The position numbers and the translations under genes are program-made. DNA of 64,000 nt from JANPCX01 sp046049865 (lineage in GTDB: Bacteria; Pseudomonadota; Gammaproteobacteria; Burkholderiales; Burkholderiaceae_C), in the NCBI GenBank assembly GCA_046049865.1, contig JBJOQO010000001.1, positions 62,001-126,000 on the forward strand. The letters are read 5' to 3'. The notes below the pieces were generated by a model that was given only the letters and a program-made list of their open reading frames with translations, made no database searches and was not told where the DNA came from. Below are positions 32,585-41,361 of the stretch, piece by piece (position 1 is the stretch's first letter; every line of letters begins with the position of its first letter).

Positions 32585-33514
32585 TCAGGCCGGCGTGCCA
32601 GGCGTTTTCATCGGCAGGTCTTCGAAGTCGCCCAGCTTGGCAACCACCATGTCAATGAACGCCTGCACGGCTGAGGGCAGATGCTGGCGGCTCGCGTAGA
32701 CCAGGTGCACGCCGTGCCCCTTGCGGTGGAACTGCGGCAGTACCGGCACCAGCAGGCCTGCGCGAAGTTCCCGCCGTGTCATCGTTGACGGCAGCAGCGT
32801 GATTCCCAGCCCTGCCAGCGCGGCCTTGCGCAGCACCTGCACCGTGTTGCCGCTGAGCCGCCCAGCCACCTGCACCTCTGCGTCGGTGCCATCGTGGGCT
32901 GACAGGCTCCATGTCGCACGTCCGCTGGGGTGGGCAAATACGAGGCAGTCATGGTCAGCCAGCTCCTGCAAGCTGGCGGGCGTGCCCCGCGCCGCGATGT
33001 AGGCCGGGCTGGCCACGAGGCCATCCAAACCAGCATCCAGCACCCGGCGCGCGATGAGGGCGGAGTCTTCGAGCACACCGCCGCGGATCGCGACATCAAT
33101 GCGGTCGGCAATCAGGTCCGCACTCGCATCGCTGAGCACGAAGTCCATCCGTACTTGGGGGTGCTCGGCCAGGAATTCTGCAAGCCACTCCATCGGGAAG
33201 AAGTCGAAGAAGTCGGCTGGCGCCGCCACTCGCACCAGGCCGCTGGGCGCTTCGTTGCGAGACAGCAAGGACTGGCCCGCGTCGATCAGCCCTTCTACCG
33301 CCTCGGCACAGCGGTCGTGAAAGTCTTGGCCCGCACTGGTGAGCGACAACTTGCGGGTGGAGCGCTGCATCAACCGCGTACCCAAATGCGCTTCGAGCTG
33401 CTGCACCCGGCGACTCAAGGTGTTGGGCGGGATGCCCATACGGCGGGCGGCCTCGGCAAAGCTGCCACAGCGCACCACCTGCACAAAGACAGCGACGTCA
33501 TTGAGATCGAGCAT
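32585..33514 (-). CDS. LysR-type transcriptional regulator
   Basis: A 309-residue LTTR with N-terminal helix-turn-helix (VRCGSFAEAARRMGIPPNTL, then SRRVQQLEAHLG) and effector domain with LVRVAAPADFFDFFPMEWL. It is divergent from the pirin-F420-reductase-NTF2 genes; the 105-base interval is AT-richer, with TGGATTGATTAAATCCAAT offering a symmetric site (ATTGG motif pairing). Control of the divergent genes is likely. Starts at MLDLNDV; a TTG two codons upstream is less likely. Confidence 0.9.
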   Translation of the reverse strand: MLDLNDVAVFVQVVRCGSFAEAARRMGIPPNTLSRRVQQLEAHLGTRLMQRSTRKLSLTSAGQDFHDRCAEAVEGLIDAGQSLLSRNEAPSGLVRVAAPADFFDFFPMEWLAEFLAEHPQVRMDFVLSDASADLIADRIDVAIRGGVLEDSALIARRVLDAGLDGLVASPAYIAARGTPASLQELADHDCLVFAHPSGRATWSLSAHDGTDAEVQVAGRLSGNTVQVLRKAALAGLGITLLPSTMTRRELRAGLLVPVLPQFHRKGHGVHLVYASRQHLPSAVQAFIDMVVAKLGDFEDLPMKTPGTPA

Positions 33515-33531
33515 GGCCAATTGCTTCTGTT

Positions 33532-33552
33532 TTTGGATTGATTAAATCCAAT
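33532..33552. promoter_or_regulatory. Symmetric site in the LysR/pirin divergent promoter
   Basis: TTGGATT and AATCCAA (with GATTA between) are exact complements, placed about 20 bases from the LysR start and 70 from the pirin start. The position between divergent genes and the AT-rich context fit a LysR binding site. Evidence is the symmetry alone. Confidence 0.45.
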
Positions 33553-33619
33553 TGTGCCATCTAGTCAATCAACCAAGGGGTACCTAAGATTTCCTCATCG
33601 CATCAAGGAAGTCCAAACC

Positions 33620-34483
33620 ATGCCTCACTTGTCCGCCATTGAAGCCCTCGCACCCGTCGCGCCATCGACTCGCGCTGTCGTTCACCGCACCCGTGGCACT
33701 ACACACGGGCCCATCACCCGCCTGATGAGCCCTGGCGATTTGGGCCAGGCGCTCAAGCCCTTCATCTTCCTGGACTTGGTGAATTTCCACGCACGGCATG
33801 GCCAGACGCGTTTTGGCATGCACCCGCACTCCGGCATCGCCACGCTAACCTTCATGGCCCAGGGCGATGTGCGCTATGCAGACAGCACGGGCCAGGCCGG
33901 TGTGCTACCCCAGGGTGGTGTGGAATGGATGCAGGCCGGCGGCGGCGTGTGGCACACCGGTGAACCCGTGGGCGACCAGCCTGGCCAGGGTTTCCAGCTG
34001 TGGGTGGCGCTGCCCGCCGCGCTAGAAAGCGCACCGGCGTTCAGCCGCTATCTGGCGCCGTCCGAGGTGCCGCAAGTGGGCCCGGCACGCGTGCTGCTGG
34101 GCCAGTACGGCCCGGAGCACAGCGCGGTCGAGGCACCGTCTGCAATGACCTATCTCGCGGTGACGCTGGCGCAAGGTGAGCGTTGGCGCTACACGCCGTC
34201 TGCCGGTCATACCGTGGCCTGGGTGGCGGTGGCCAGCGGACGGTTGCGGGCCAGTGAATCCATTTCAGCAGGCGAACTCGTCAGCTTCGCCTCTTCAGAA
34301 ACCGACATCGACTTCATCGCAGACACCGACACGCGCTTCGTGCTGGGCTCTGCCGTGCCGCACCCGCATCCGCTGGTGATGGGCTCGTACTCCGTCCACA
34401 CCAGCGCCGACGCGCTGGCCCGTGGCGAAACAGAAATTCGCCGCATCAGGCAGAGCCTCCCTTCTGCGGGCCAGCTCGGCTGA
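33620..34483 (+). CDS. Pirin family protein
   Basis: A 287-residue bicupin. The N-terminal pirin domain carries metal-binding residues in PFIFLDLVNFHARHG and FGMHPHSGIATLTF (near 70), with the third cupin block VEWMQAGGGVWHTGEP (near 105); the C-terminal pirin domain follows. Some pirins oxidise quercetin; others act as redox-linked regulators. ATG at 33620 gives the family N-terminus MPHLSAIEALAP; an earlier in-frame ATG lies in the promoter. First gene of a three-gene rightward group with F420-reductase-like and NTF2-like genes. Confidence 0.88.
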   Translation: MPHLSAIEALAPVAPSTRAVVHRTRGTTHGPITRLMSPGDLGQALKPFIFLDLVNFHARHGQTRFGMHPHSGIATLTFMAQGDVRYADSTGQAGVLPQGGVEWMQAGGGVWHTGEPVGDQPGQGFQLWVALPAALESAPAFSRYLAPSEVPQVGPARVLLGQYGPEHSAVEAPSAMTYLAVTLAQGERWRYTPSAGHTVAWVAVASGRLRASESISAGELVSFASSETDIDFIADTDTRFVLGSAVPHPHPLVMGSYSVHTSADALARGETEIRRIRQSLPSAGQLG

Positions 34484-34575
34484 CTGACGAATCGAAGGCA
34501 AGCAACAGACGCCTGCGCAGATCGCCCCTTGAACGTTTTCCTATTCCCAAACCCAACCCAACGAAAGACAACATC

Positions 34576-35220
34576 ATGAACATCGGCATCATCGGTTCCG
34601 GCGCACTCGGCAGCAACGTAGCCCGGGCACTCGCCAAGAAGGGCATTGCAGCCACCATCTCCACCCGCCGCGGGCCTGAATCACTGGCAGCACTGGTGGC
34701 CGAACTGGGCGGCTCCATCAAGGCTGGCACGGTGGCAGAAGCAGCCTCGGCCGACATCGTGCTCATCGCCGTGCGCTGGACCGACCTGGCCACCGCACTG
34801 AAAGGCCTGCCCGCCTGGAATAACCGCATCGTCATCGACGGCACCAACCCCGTCGAGTTCCTGGACCCCAATTCGCCCGACGCCACGGACCCAAGCAACC
34901 CGCTGGCCGCCTACGGCATCAAAGCCATCGATCTGGGCGGCCGCTCGTCCAGCGAAGTGGTCCGCGACATGGTGCCCGGCGCGCGCGTCGTCAAGGCACT
35001 GAACCACCTGGACGTGAATGTGCTCGCACAGCCCGAGGTATCCGGCGGCCAGCGGGTGCAGTTCTATGCAGGCGACGACGCCGACGCCAAGCAGGCCGTG
35101 CGCCAGGTGCTGGAAGCCATCGGCTACTTCCCGGTGGACCTCGGCTCGCTGGCCACGGGCGGCAGCTTGTCGCAACTGCCTTTTGGCAGTCTGTCTGTCA
35201 CCAACTTCATCAAGATTTAA
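34576..35220 (+). CDS. NADPH-dependent F420 reductase-like oxidoreductase
   Basis: A 214-residue Rossmann protein with N-terminal dinucleotide motif IGIIGSGALGSNVARALAKK and IVIDGTNPVEFLDP, the pattern of the F420-dependent NADP reductase superfamily. In bacteria lacking F420 these enzymes work as NAD(P)-dependent reductases of unknown substrate. It lies 92 bases behind the pirin gene and 82 before the NTF2-like gene, all rightward, under presumed control of the divergent LysR. Confidence 0.85.
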   Translation: MNIGIIGSGALGSNVARALAKKGIAATISTRRGPESLAALVAELGGSIKAGTVAEAASADIVLIAVRWTDLATALKGLPAWNNRIVIDGTNPVEFLDPNSPDATDPSNPLAAYGIKAIDLGGRSSSEVVRDMVPGARVVKALNHLDVNVLAQPEVSGGQRVQFYAGDDADAKQAVRQVLEAIGYFPVDLGSLATGGSLSQLPFGSLSVTNFIKI

Positions 35221-35302
35221 TGAAGCTCTGCATGGGTGTGCTGACGCGCACTTGCCGCGTCGGTTCGTCACGCCATCCACTGCCAATTCCAAGGATTCAT
35301 CC

Positions 35303-35842
35303 ATGAACACGCCCATCGACACGGATCAAAAGAACACTCTCGCCAAAGGTGCCAGCCGGCGGCAACTGATGACAGCAGCAACGCTGGCGCTCGCCGCGTT
35401 CGCAGCTCCCGCGCAAGCCCAGGATGCGGGCCAAGGCGCGACGGCACCGCAAGTGCTCAAGCGCGCCATGGACCTCTTTCTGGCCAAGGACATGAAGGGC
35501 TGGTCTGAGCTGTGCGACGAGAACGTCGTCGTCGAATTGCCTTTCTCGCCGGACCCCGCAGGCAGGAAGATCGTCGGCCGCGCAGCCATCTACGCCTTCC
35601 TGAAGGACTACCCGAAAGCCATCGACATCAAGTCCCTTCCGACGCTGAAGATCCACGCCACCGAAGACCCCAATGTGGCCATCGCCGAGTGGAGCGTCTC
35701 TGGCCTCGTGATCAGCAACGGCAACCCCTACGAGCTGAGCTACGCCACCGTGGTGACCGTCCGCAACGGGCTGATCGTCAACTACCGCGAGTACTTCAAC
35801 CCGCAGGCCTTCATGGCGGCCATGAGCGGCGCCAAGTTCTGA
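35303..35842 (+). CDS. Exported NTF2/SnoaL-like protein
   Basis: A 179-residue protein with a twin-arginine-like signal (SRRQLMTAATLALAAFAAPA, cleavage after AQA near residue 39) followed by an NTF2-like cone fold typical of SnoaL-type isomerases or ligand carriers (ALAKDMKGWSELCDENVVVE region and YREYFNPQAFMAAM at the end). The function is unknown; the signal places it in the periplasm, unlike its cytosolic neighbours. Start ATG follows AAGGATTC. It ends the LysR-controlled group. Confidence 0.83.
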   Translation: MNTPIDTDQKNTLAKGASRRQLMTAATLALAAFAAPAQAQDAGQGATAPQVLKRAMDLFLAKDMKGWSELCDENVVVELPFSPDPAGRKIVGRAAIYAFLKDYPKAIDIKSLPTLKIHATEDPNVAIAEWSVSGLVISNGNPYELSYATVVTVRNGLIVNYREYFNPQAFMAAMSGAKF

Positions 35843-35978
35843 AGTCTCGAACGCTGCACCCACGATGACAGACGGCCGCATGGCCTTCTGGATCTTCCTC
35901 CTTTGGAAACTGGAGTTTCACGGACACAAACCTTCAAAAGCTGGCCGTGGTGACCTGGGCGGACGTGACCTGGGCTGA

Positions 35979-36324
35979 GTGGGCGGCTCGTCGGCTTATG
36001 CCATGACCACTGCCACGACCCAACCAAGCATGGGCTGATCAAGTTCCTCGCGCGGCAGAAGCCCCATCGCATCGTCTACACCCAGCAGTTTTGCGACGAC
36101 CAGGAAAACGTCATTCGGCCGCCTTTCTTCAAAGACTGGCCAGAGACCATGCTGACCACCGTCGAATGGCCAGCGAAGGACCAGACCGCACCCGCGTGAC
36201 GCTGCGATGGGAGCCCGTGCAGGGCGCGACGCCAGCCGACATTGCAGAGTTCATCCAACAACGCGGCAGCATGACCATGGGCTGGACGGGGAGTTTTGAC
36301 AAGCTGGAGGCGGGGCTCGGCTGA
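35979..36324 (+). pseudogene. Decayed partial copy of the SRPBCC gene
   Basis: Nearly the same DNA as 32122-32478, the last 357 bases of the intact two-domain SRPBCC gene, in the same orientation. It starts at GTGGGCGGCTCGTCG without a start codon, has a net loss of about 11 bases (including one in CGTCGAATGGCCAGCG that shifts frame) and reaches the same stop region. The intact copy and this one flank the LysR-pirin-reductase-NTF2 block as direct repeats. Not expected to make a protein. Confidence 0.85.
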
Positions 36325-36325
36325 G

Positions 36326-36499
36326 GTGCTCGACAAAATCTTGGGGCCTTTCTTCCCCACGGAGACCTCACGCAACCGCGACACCGGTCTGGGTTTGGCG
36401 ATTGCCCACAACTGGCTGCGAGCGCAGAGTTCCCAGCTCAGCTCGGGCAACCGGCAGCCCAGAGGGTTGGTAGCGACGGTGGTGTTTGCGCGGACGTGA
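36326..36499 (+). pseudogene. C-terminal stump of a histidine kinase ATPase domain
   Basis: The frame from GTG 36326 to the TGA encodes VLDKILGPFFPTETS, NRDTGLGLAIAHNWLRAQ and a short tail: the F-box PFF, the G2 box GLGLAIA and the closing strands of a HATPase domain. Everything before (sensor, phospho-acceptor histidine, N and G1 boxes) is missing. It begins two bases after the stop of the decayed SRPBCC copy, so an old deletion or insertion joined the two. Not a functional kinase. Confidence 0.7.
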
Positions 36500-36518
36500 C
36501 CGGGTGGCGTTCAGGTCG

Positions 36519-36929
36519 CTACTGCTTGGCATCAAATGGATTGAACACCGCCACACCAAAGTGCACAAAGTCACCCACGTTGCGAGTCACGACGGTGAGT
36601 TGATGACGTTTGGCCGTGGCAGCAATCATGGCGTCTTCGTACAAAGTGTCGGAGCGGCGGTGCATCAGGCGCGCCCAAATGCGAAACGTCTCGGCGTCCA
36701 TGGGTAATACGTTGTAGGACGCAGCCACTTGCTCCACCCATGACTCCAGCGCATCGGCTTTGGTCGGGTCCTGCTCACGTGTGAGTTCAATGCCCGCTTG
36801 AATTTCACCCAAACTGACCGCCGACAGGTGCAAGTCTTGTTCCGAAGCTGCCCGCAACCATGAAAGCACCGCGCCATGCGGCTTGACGCGGCGCAGTTCG
36901 GAAATCACATTGGTGTCGAGCAGAAACAT
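36519..36929 (-). CDS. VapC-type PIN-domain toxin
   Basis: A 136-residue PIN ribonuclease. Acidic metal-binding residues: FLLDTNVISELRR (D5), GEIQAGIELTRE (E42) and YEDAMIAATAKRHQL (near 100) with the closing TVVTRNVGDF. Such toxins cut initiator tRNA or rRNA unless bound by antitoxin. The antitoxin gene ends four bases upstream of its start on the same strand. The gene's own end faces the histidine-kinase stump at a 19-base gap. Confidence 0.9.
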   Translation of the reverse strand: MFLLDTNVISELRRVKPHGAVLSWLRAASEQDLHLSAVSLGEIQAGIELTREQDPTKADALESWVEQVAASYNVLPMDAETFRIWARLMHRRSDTLYEDAMIAATAKRHQLTVVTRNVGDFVHFGVAVFNPFDAKQ

Positions 36930-36933
36930 GGGC

Positions 36934-37191
36934 TCAACCGAGTGACGACACGCGTCGCCTGCGTGCGGTGCCCCGTGGCGGTACCAGCGTTTCGGTACGA
37001 GCGGTATCTGAGAGCAACAGTTCTTTAAGCGACGGCTTGGCCTGTGCTTGCAAACGGTGCCACTGCGCAGCCGGCACCAACACCGCTGTCTCCGTCCCTC
37101 GCCGCGTCACCATTTGCGGCCCTTCGGCGAGACAGGCATCCAGAAATTCGCTGAAACGCGCTTTGGCGTCTTGTACCGGCCAAGCATTCAT
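36934..37191 (-). CDS. Phd/YefM-type antitoxin
   Basis: An 85-residue antitoxin of the Phd/YefM fold: MNAWPVQDAKARFSEFLDAC, then MVTRRGTETAVLVPAAQWHR, with an unstructured basic tail that would wrap around the toxin. It represses its own promoter in typical members. The ATG at MNAWPV is preferred; an ATG six codons upstream (MIGGCA) is possible. Forms a pair with the VapC-type toxin directly downstream. Confidence 0.88.
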   Translation of the reverse strand: MNAWPVQDAKARFSEFLDACLAEGPQMVTRRGTETAVLVPAAQWHRLQAQAKPSLKELLLSDTARTETLVPPRGTARRRRVSSLG

Positions 37192-37331
37192 GGCGCACCC
37201 CCCAATCAAACCAGTCAGATGACTAGTTTAAATGGTTGCTCTGGTTTTGTCCCGGTTGATGTACCGCCGGCCGCAACGGGGGTTGGCGACGGTGGGGTTC
37301 CATACGTGGGGATCCAGGCCAGCGCCACGAC

Positions 37332-37727
37332 CTACGGGGTGTACGGTTCTTCAACGGTTCGTTGCGAAATCCACCAGATATTGCCGTGTTTGTCTCGGAC
37401 ACCGCCCTGTCTGTCGCCATAGGGCATGTCGCCAACGGCCATCTCCAGGCTCGCGCCATGGTCAAGCGCACGTTTCATCGCCGCGTTGGCGTCGGATACG
37501 TAGAGGTAGAAGGCGGCGGACATCGCGGGATAACGTTCTGTGGCTTCGCTGACCATGACGGTGGAAGTTCCGATTCGCACCTGAACGTTTTGAATTTTTC
37601 CGTCGCGTCGCATCGTGCGGCAAGTCTCTTCACCGCAGAGTCCTTGGACGAGGAAGGACACAAAGGACTCCGCATCCTTGACGAAGTAGTACGGTGTGAC
37701 AGTGTTGAAACCGGGAGGGATGTACAT
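37332..37727 (-). CDS. VOC-family protein (PhnB/glyoxalase-like)
   Basis: A 131-residue vicinal-oxygen-chelate fold protein: NTVTPYYFVKDAESFVSFL at the start and FYLYVSDANAAMKRALDHG, DRQGGVRDKHGNIWWIS in the second half. This is the PhnB-like single-domain type; family members include antibiotic resistance and dioxygenase-like proteins, and the substrate here is unknown. It lies alone between the VapBC pair and cca. Confidence 0.85.
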   Translation of the reverse strand: MYIPPGFNTVTPYYFVKDAESFVSFLVQGLCGEETCRTMRRDGKIQNVQVRIGTSTVMVSEATERYPAMSAAFYLYVSDANAAMKRALDHGASLEMAVGDMPYGDRQGGVRDKHGNIWWISQRTVEEPYTP

Positions 37728-37798
37728 GATTTTCTCCGGGGTAGCGGGTGGTGTGATGCCTCACCTGGGTCATCAAGTGCACAAGATGCGATCGGCCG

Positions 37799-39058
37799 TC
37801 AGGAAGTTGCAGTCGCCTTCGCTGGCAAGTCTGGGTCAGAACCGTTCTGAAGCAAAGCCTGCACCCGCGCCGCATGGATCGCAGCACCAATGGCCGGGCC
37901 GGTTTGCCCGCGTGAGGCGGCTAGGGCGGCCACCGACGCGGTGTCCACCGCTTGCGCCAACGCCAAAGCAGCACGCAAACGTGGCGCTTGCGGATAAGGC
38001 TCGTCCTGCAAACCCAATCGACCACGGGCGTCACATTCACAGGCCAGCAACATCTCGTTGAACTGCTGCGGTTTGCGCCACGCATCACAGCGGTCGAACA
38101 AACGCACCGTGGCGGCGGCACTCAAGTCCAATGAGCGATGCACATTGCCATGTTCACGCGCCACGAGTTCAGCGAGTTGGCGGCAGTCCAGCGGCACACG
38201 CAGGCGCTCGCTCACGGCACGCACGAGCTTCACACTGCGTTCTTCATGGCCGATGTGGCGCGGCAAGACATCTGCCGCTGTGGTGCCTTTGCCGAGGTCG
38301 TGGCCCAAACAGGCATACCGCACGGTGAGTGGTGTTTGCAGTTGGGCCGCCATGTCCAACACCATCATCAAATGCACGCCGGTGTCCACCTCGGGGTGGT
38401 GGGCTGCGGGTTGGGGCACACCCCACAGACGATCCACCTCGGGCAAGAGGCGCGCCAAAGCACCACAACTGCGCAGCACCTCAAACAGTCGTGAGGGCTT
38501 TTTCTCCATCAAACCGCGCGACAACTCTTGCCACACGCGCTCGCTCACCAGCGCATCCACTTCACCAGCCGACACCATTTGCTGCATCAAGGCCAGGGTT
38601 TCAGGGGCGACGGTGAAGTCGTCAAAACGCGCCGCAAAACGTGCCAGGCGCAGGATGCGCACGGGGTCTTCGGCAAAGGCCTCAGACACATGGCGCAGCA
38701 CCTTGGCCTGCAAGTCGCGCTGCCCGCCATAGGGGTCGACCAAGGTGCCGTCTTCGTCTTGCGCGATGGCGTTGATGGTGAGGTCGCGGCGGCGCAAATC
38801 CTCTTCCAGCGACACGCTGGCATCCGCATGAAAAACAAAGCCGTGGTACCCCTTGGCCGTTTTACGTTCGGTGCGCGCCAGCGCCACTTCGTCGCGGGTG
38901 TCCGGGTGCAAAAACACCGGAAAGTCCTTGCCCACAGGGATGTAACCCAAGGCCATCAAGGCCTCAGGACTCGCCCCCACCACCACCCAGTCGCGGTCTT
39001 GAACCGGCAAACCAAGCAGACTGTCGCGCACTGCACCACCGACCATCCAGGTTTTCAT
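37799..39058 (-). CDS. cca: Multifunctional CCA tRNA nucleotidyltransferase
   Basis: A 419-residue enzyme that adds and repairs the CCA end of tRNAs. N-terminal class II nucleotidyltransferase: MVGGAVRDSLLGLPVQDRDW (GGxxR and DxD), the RRDLTINAIAQ motif and EDPVRILRLARFAARF. The C-terminal HD domain (CLGHDLGKGTT near 260) marks the long proteobacterial form with phosphohydrolase activity. The last 40 residues are a variable tail. A single gene by spacing. Confidence 0.95.
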   Translation of the reverse strand: MKTWMVGGAVRDSLLGLPVQDRDWVVVGASPEALMALGYIPVGKDFPVFLHPDTRDEVALARTERKTAKGYHGFVFHADASVSLEEDLRRRDLTINAIAQDEDGTLVDPYGGQRDLQAKVLRHVSEAFAEDPVRILRLARFAARFDDFTVAPETLALMQQMVSAGEVDALVSERVWQELSRGLMEKKPSRLFEVLRSCGALARLLPEVDRLWGVPQPAAHHPEVDTGVHLMMVLDMAAQLQTPLTVRYACLGHDLGKGTTAADVLPRHIGHEERSVKLVRAVSERLRVPLDCRQLAELVAREHGNVHRSLDLSAAATVRLFDRCDAWRKPQQFNEMLLACECDARGRLGLQDEPYPQAPRLRAALALAQAVDTASVAALAASRGQTGPAIGAAIHAARVQALLQNGSDPDLPAKATATS

Positions 39059-39258
39059 GGGGGGAGTTTAGAGGGGTAAGTCGACCAATTCGTCGGCTGG
39101 ACGTGGGGTCGGGGTCAGGTTTTTCTCCATGCGCCGATCTGGGCGATAGATCATTTCGTTTCCTGCAACGCTCCATTGCCGCGCTTGGGCTGCGGCGCAC
39201 CTTAGAGTTGGTGGTCCGCTGAGCTCGCCACTCAGCGAACTCTTTGCAAGGACATCGA

Positions 39259-39828
39259 ATGAATTTGTGGCTTCGTCTTATTTGGCTTTTCATCAGCGCC
39301 CGTTTTCGGGAACCAATACCCGCGCCCTTCGGTGTCTCCGTGCTGCATTTGCGTGTGTGGCCGAACGATTTGGACTTGTCCATGCACATGAACAATGGCC
39401 GCTACCTCACGCTGATGGACTTGGGGCGTCTCGACTTGATGCTCCGCATGGGCGTGGCCGGTGTGGCGTTCAAGTCGGGGTGGACACCGATTTTGTCGGC
39501 CAGCAAGGTGCGCTTTCGGCGTGAGCTGAAACCCTTCAAGGCGTTTCGATTGGAATCACGCATCTTGTGGTGGTCGGCCACGCAACTGATCATGGAACAA
39601 CGTTTGATCAGCGACGCCCCTGGTGGTGATGCACGTGGTGACGTGGTTCACGCCAGCGCGCTGATGCTGGCTGGTTTGTACGACCGCAAACAGCGCCAGT
39701 TTGTGCCGGTCTCACGCCTCTTCGCATTGGCGGGGCAGGAGCACGCGGTCAGCCCCGAAGCCAGCGAGGAGGTCAGTGCATTTTTGGCGGCCAGTGATGC
39801 GCTGAAGCAGGCGGAGGCGGCACGCTAA
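39259..39828 (+). CDS. Thioesterase family (hotdog fold) protein
   Basis: A 189-residue protein with a 15-residue hydrophobic N-terminal stretch (LWLRLIWLFISARF) and a hotdog domain: HLRVWPNDLDLSMHMNNGRY, with the conserved DxD...NN pattern of 4HBT-like thioesterases, then LILSASKVRFRRELKPFKAF-type strands. It likely hydrolyses an acyl-CoA; the substrate is unknown. CAAGGACATCGA precedes the ATG. Its stop touches the Fis-type helix-turn-helix remnant. Confidence 0.85.
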   Translation: MNLWLRLIWLFISARFREPIPAPFGVSVLHLRVWPNDLDLSMHMNNGRYLTLMDLGRLDLMLRMGVAGVAFKSGWTPILSASKVRFRRELKPFKAFRLESRILWWSATQLIMEQRLISDAPGGDARGDVVHASALMLAGLYDRKQRQFVPVSRLFALAGQEHAVSPEASEEVSAFLAASDALKQAEAAR

Positions 39829-39829
39829 C

Positions 39830-40078
39830 TTGCTGCCCGACCAACACGAGGTCGATGCCGACCTGCTGCGTTTGGCAGCCGGTGATGGCACCGACACTTC
39901 AAGCGCTGAACCCGTCGAAGGCCGCGGCTTGTTGGACACCGCGCTCACCGAGTTGGAATGCCGCCTGGTGAGGGATGCGATGGCGGCAGCGGGAGGCAAC
40001 CAATCAGAAGCGGCGCGTCAACTCGGTGTCTCCCGCGTGGGTTTGATCAAGAAACTCACTCGTTTGGGCTTGCGCTGA
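39830..40078 (+). pseudogene. C-terminal Fis-type HTH remnant of an NtrC-like regulator
   Basis: A frame of 82 codons from TTG whose last 45 residues are a Fis-family helix-turn-helix: LVRDAMAAAGGNQSEAARQL and GVSRVGLIKKLTRLGLR, the typical end of sigma-54-dependent response regulators. The receiver and AAA+ domains are missing, and the frame is closed upstream by a TGA at 39803. The TTG overlaps the thioesterase stop region, so it could be translated, but the piece is best read as a gene remnant. Confidence 0.65.
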
Positions 40079-40130
40079 CGTCAGGCGGTTTCTTGGCAGG
40101 TATGGGAGCGGACCCCCCGTCCCGCCAGCG

Positions 40131-41009
40131 TCAGACCTGCGCCCAACGCGTTGAATGCACCCTCGCCCTCCCACCCGCCATCAGTCCCGTCACTCTCCCT
40201 TGTGCATGCTCCAAAACCACCTTGATCACGCAGGGTGAGGCAGGTCGCATGAGCCGTCCTTGCTCAATGAAAACATTGCTTTCGCTGACGCCGCCGTGGT
40301 CGTGCAACCAGCAGGCCAGTGGACCCGCCGCCATGCCAGTGCCCGATTCTTCAAGGATGCCGTAACGCGGAGCGAACATACGGGCGCCGGCATGGCGACC
40401 TGGTTGCTGTGTGGTTCTGGAGAAAGCGTAGTAGCCGATCAAGTCGAGTTCGTCGCTGATCGCCTCAACCTGTTTCATGTCAGGCGCTAAGCGGGCGACT
40501 GCAGCCTCGTCGGTCAAAGCCAGCAGGAGGAAGGAATTGCCGGTGTTTACCACCACCGGTCCACTGACGACCACGGTCCTGGCGGTCTGCAAACCCAGTG
40601 AGGTCATCACGCGACTGTCCAGATCCGTACCCGGTGCAATGGGCTGGTAACGCGGCGCTTTTTGTTCCATGAAGGCCATGTCACCCTCCACGATGATGCG
40701 CCGGTTGCCGTCGATGGTTTCTTTGGACAGCAGCCCTTGCGGCACACGCCCAAGCTGTCGCAACAGCGAAAACGTGGCGACGGTGGCATGGCCGCAGTGC
40801 GCGATTTGACGGGTAGGCGTGAAAAACTCCAGCTTGAGGGTGGCGCTGTGGGACTTGGAAACAAAAGCCGTCTCCGACAAGCCCACCTGCTGGGCCACCG
40901 CCAGTTTTTGCCCAGTGCTCAAACCATCCGCATCGACCACCACGCCGGCGGGGTTGCCGCCAGCGTCGCCGTCGACAAAGGCGTTCACGGTATGGACTTC
41001 GACTTGCAT
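40131..41009 (-). CDS. PhzF family isomerase-like protein
   Basis: A 292-residue protein with the PhzF bilobed fold: HTVNAFVDGDAGGNPAGVVV at the start, then GLSETAFVSKS with the conserved glutamate, FFTPTRQIAHCGHATVATFS with the family G-H-AT motif and, in the second half, EESGTGMAAGPLACWL. PhzF enzymes are isomerases or epimerases; substrate unknown. Starts at MQVEVHTV. The NIPSNAP gene is 20 bases upstream on the same strand, so the two genes and GST are probably cotranscribed. Confidence 0.87.
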   Translation of the reverse strand: MQVEVHTVNAFVDGDAGGNPAGVVVDADGLSTGQKLAVAQQVGLSETAFVSKSHSATLKLEFFTPTRQIAHCGHATVATFSLLRQLGRVPQGLLSKETIDGNRRIIVEGDMAFMEQKAPRYQPIAPGTDLDSRVMTSLGLQTARTVVVSGPVVVNTGNSFLLLALTDEAAVARLAPDMKQVEAISDELDLIGYYAFSRTTQQPGRHAGARMFAPRYGILEESGTGMAAGPLACWLHDHGGVSESNVFIEQGRLMRPASPCVIKVVLEHAQGRVTGLMAGGRARVHSTRWAQV

Positions 41010-41029
41010 GGTTCGGGTTTTTTTCTGAC

Positions 41030-41347
41030 TTATTCGGCTAAACCGGAAAACACCGGGCGAAAAAAACTGCGCTCGTAGCTGACGATGCAGCGCGTGTCGT
41101 TGGCGTATTGGAAGGCGGCCAGGCATTGCGCGTCCTGCATGGAGGCCAGGCGGTAGGTTTCATAAGCCGCCATGGACTCAAAACTGAACATGGCCAGAGC
41201 CACATTGTTGGCGCCTTCCGAGGGCAAGAAGTAGCCATGATGGATACCGCCAAACTTTTGCACCAGCGGGATCCACAGCCTGCCGTAATGCTCAAACTCT
41301 TGAAGTTTGTAGGGATCAATGATGTAGCGCAGGGTGCAGGTGATCAT
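41030..41347 (-). CDS. NIPSNAP family protein
   Basis: A 105-residue ferredoxin-like-fold protein: ITCTLRYIIDPYKLQEFEHY opens the domain and GGIHHGYFLPSEGANN with the following SFESMAAYETYRLA are typical NIPSNAP elements. Function is unsettled for the family. The start ATG follows GCGGGAGATCACC. It lies 14 bases after GST and 20 before PhzF on the same strand. Confidence 0.85.
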   Translation of the reverse strand: MITCTLRYIIDPYKLQEFEHYGRLWIPLVQKFGGIHHGYFLPSEGANNVALAMFSFESMAAYETYRLASMQDAQCLAAFQYANDTRCIVSYERSFFRPVFSGLAE

Positions 41348-41361
41348 GGTGATCTCCCGCT

